A stretch of 64,000 nucleotides of DNA from Corynebacterium amycolatum (GTDB lineage: Bacteria > Actinomycetota > Actinomycetes > Mycobacteriales > Mycobacteriaceae). Numbering within the stretch: the first letter of the stretch is position 1; every line of letters starts with the position of its first letter. Below the pieces are notes generated by a model. The model made no database searches, was not told the origin of the DNA, and was given only the letters and a program-made list of their open reading frames with translations. The stretch is taken from the NCBI RefSeq assembly GCF_016889425.1, contig NZ_CP069513.1, forward strand, positions 1,178,001-1,242,000, written 5' to 3'. Of the stretch, positions 63,038-64,000 are shown piece by piece. Both the position numbers and the translations under genes were made by a program.

Positions 63038-63085
63038 CAGACAGTCCATCGGTAGAAGAACTCATTCGAAAGGTATTACTGACCT

Positions 63086-63988
63086 ATGAAGACTCGCTTT
63101 GTCCTCGGTGAGGCTTTCTCCTCCTTGGGCCGAAACATCACGATGACCATCGCGATGATTATTACGACCGCGGTGTCGTTGGCGCTGCTTGCGACCGGCA
63201 TCCTGGTTACTGAGCAGACCAGCCGCACGAAGGATCTCTATCTCGATCGCGTAGAAGTGCAGATCGAACTGAATGAACAAATCTCCGCCGAGGACCAAAC
63301 TTGCTCCTCGCCGGAGTGTGCTGAGGTCGTCGGCAAGCTTGAAGAGACTGACGGCGTTGATTCGGTGACCTTCCGAAATCGTCAGCAAAACTTTGACCAC
63401 TTCGTGGAGATGTTTAAGGATAGCGACCCCGTGCTCGTAGAAAATGCGACGCCGGAGTCGCTGCCTGCTGTCGTGATGGTGCGTCTGAGCGACCCGACCG
63501 ATGTCAGCCCGCTGGATCCGATTCGGGAGCTGCCACAGGTCGACCACGTTACTGACCAGCATGAAGAGATCGGTACTGCAGCTCAGAACCTGGACTCGGT
63601 GCGAAATGCGACCTTCCTGCTGGCGGCGGTGCAGGCCGTTGCCGCTGTGTTCCTGATTGCGAACATGGTCCAGATTGCGGCGTTCTCGCGTCGTAAGGAA
63701 GTTGAGATTATGCGCATGGTCGGTGCCAGCCGCTGGTTCACACAGGCGCCGTTCGTCCTCGAGGCGGTGATTGCGTCGCTGATTGGTGGTCTGCTGGCCA
63801 TCGGTGCGCTGTTCCTGGGTAAGGCGACGGTCATCGATCCGGCGCTGAGTAACCTGTACAAGGCACAGCTTCTGGCGCCGCTGACCAACGGCGATATTGG
63901 TGTGGTGGCGCCAATCGTGGTCATTATCGGCATGGTCTTTGCTGGGCTTGTTGCGCAGGTCACGCTGCGTTTTTACTCGCGTGACTAG
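63086..63988 (+). CDS. ftsX: Cell division permease-like protein FtsX
   Basis: 300 residues with four TM helices (TMTIAMIITTAVSLALLATGILV; ATFLLAAVQAVAAVFLIANMVQIAAF; VLEAVIASLIGGLLAIGALFL; GVVAPIVVIIGMVFAGLVAQV). The large extracytoplasmic loop (about 45-160) includes the Cys pair CSSPEC. KTRFVLGEAFSSLGRNITMT is the typical N-terminus. It partners FtsE. The window ends just after its stop at 63988. In C. glutamicum, as I recall, smpB follows here. Confidence 0.96.
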   Translation: MKTRFVLGEAFSSLGRNITMTIAMIITTAVSLALLATGILVTEQTSRTKDLYLDRVEVQIELNEQISAEDQTCSSPECAEVVGKLEETDGVDSVTFRNRQQNFDHFVEMFKDSDPVLVENATPESLPAVVMVRLSDPTDVSPLDPIRELPQVDHVTDQHEEIGTAAQNLDSVRNATFLLAAVQAVAAVFLIANMVQIAAFSRRKEVEIMRMVGASRWFTQAPFVLEAVIASLIGGLLAIGALFLGKATVIDPALSNLYKAQLLAPLTNGDIGVVAPIVVIIGMVFAGLVAQVTLRFYSRD

Positions 63989-64000
63989 GGCTCCAATTAG

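Overview
The window looks like chromosome of a Corynebacterium. Supporting signs are the MprAB-HtrA locus beside a block of ribosomal protein genes, the gephyrin-like Glp/GlpR cell-division pair, a resuscitation-promoting factor with DUF348 and G5 domains, protein O-mannosyltransferase, UPF0182 and PPA1309 proteins, an ArsC1/Acr3/ArsR arsenic locus of the C. glutamicum kind, and a tmRNA tag ending QRDYALAA. The species is not resolved by eye.

Bases 1-33,800 are mostly core genome. On the minus strand at the left end are a truncated FMN-binding glutamate synthase-like gene, a TIGR03089 acyl-CoA-synthetase-like gene and an AEC transporter. Next come two divergent operons of ribosomal proteins (rpmB-rpmG-rpsN-rpsR against rpmE2-rpmF). 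All six proteins lack the zinc-binding CxxC motifs. Then follow mprA-mprB-htrA-mog, mscL, a SAF-domain protein, 5-formyl-THF cyclo-ligase, galU, glp (usually annotated moeA), rimJ-like, glpR, a DoxX protein, a zinc-finger membrane protein, pmt, rsmI, a BCCT transporter, pabB, metG, tatD, rpf2, rsmA, a Nudix hydrolase, an ABC-F ATPase, a CDF metal exporter, an alpha/beta hydrolase and an AbgT transporter.

Bases 34,000-40,474 carry smpB and ssrA, a secreted SGNH hydrolase, PPA1309 and UPF0182 genes, and an initiator tRNA-Met.

Bases about 40,435-52,275 are an integrated mobile element. A 35-base copy of the tRNA 3' part (33/35 identical) recurs at the far end, directly downstream of a tyrosine integrase. 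Inside are a MerR regulator and SulP anion transporter (cargo, next to a lone IS6-like end), a mobilization module (MobC, a relaxase, and a coiled-coil membrane protein whose gene starts inside the relaxase gene), two small proteins, a 1036-residue family-B DNA polymerase with intact exonuclease and polymerase motifs, an excisionase-like HTH protein, and an unknown protein. A self-encoded PolB, a Tyr recombinase, an excisionase and a tRNA target together match the pipolin type of element (elements that encode a primer-independent PolB). I regard this as the main discovery of the window.

Bases 52,300-64,000 return to chromosome: a poorly coding stretch, a secreted trypsin-like protease with a low-complexity insertion and its membrane acyltransferase-like partner, the arsenic locus, hisN, impA, prfB, an HNH/DUF222 protein and the divisome pair ftsE-ftsX. 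From memory of C. glutamicum, smpB normally sits just after ftsX. Here the two lie about 30 kb apart, so the segment between them appears rearranged.
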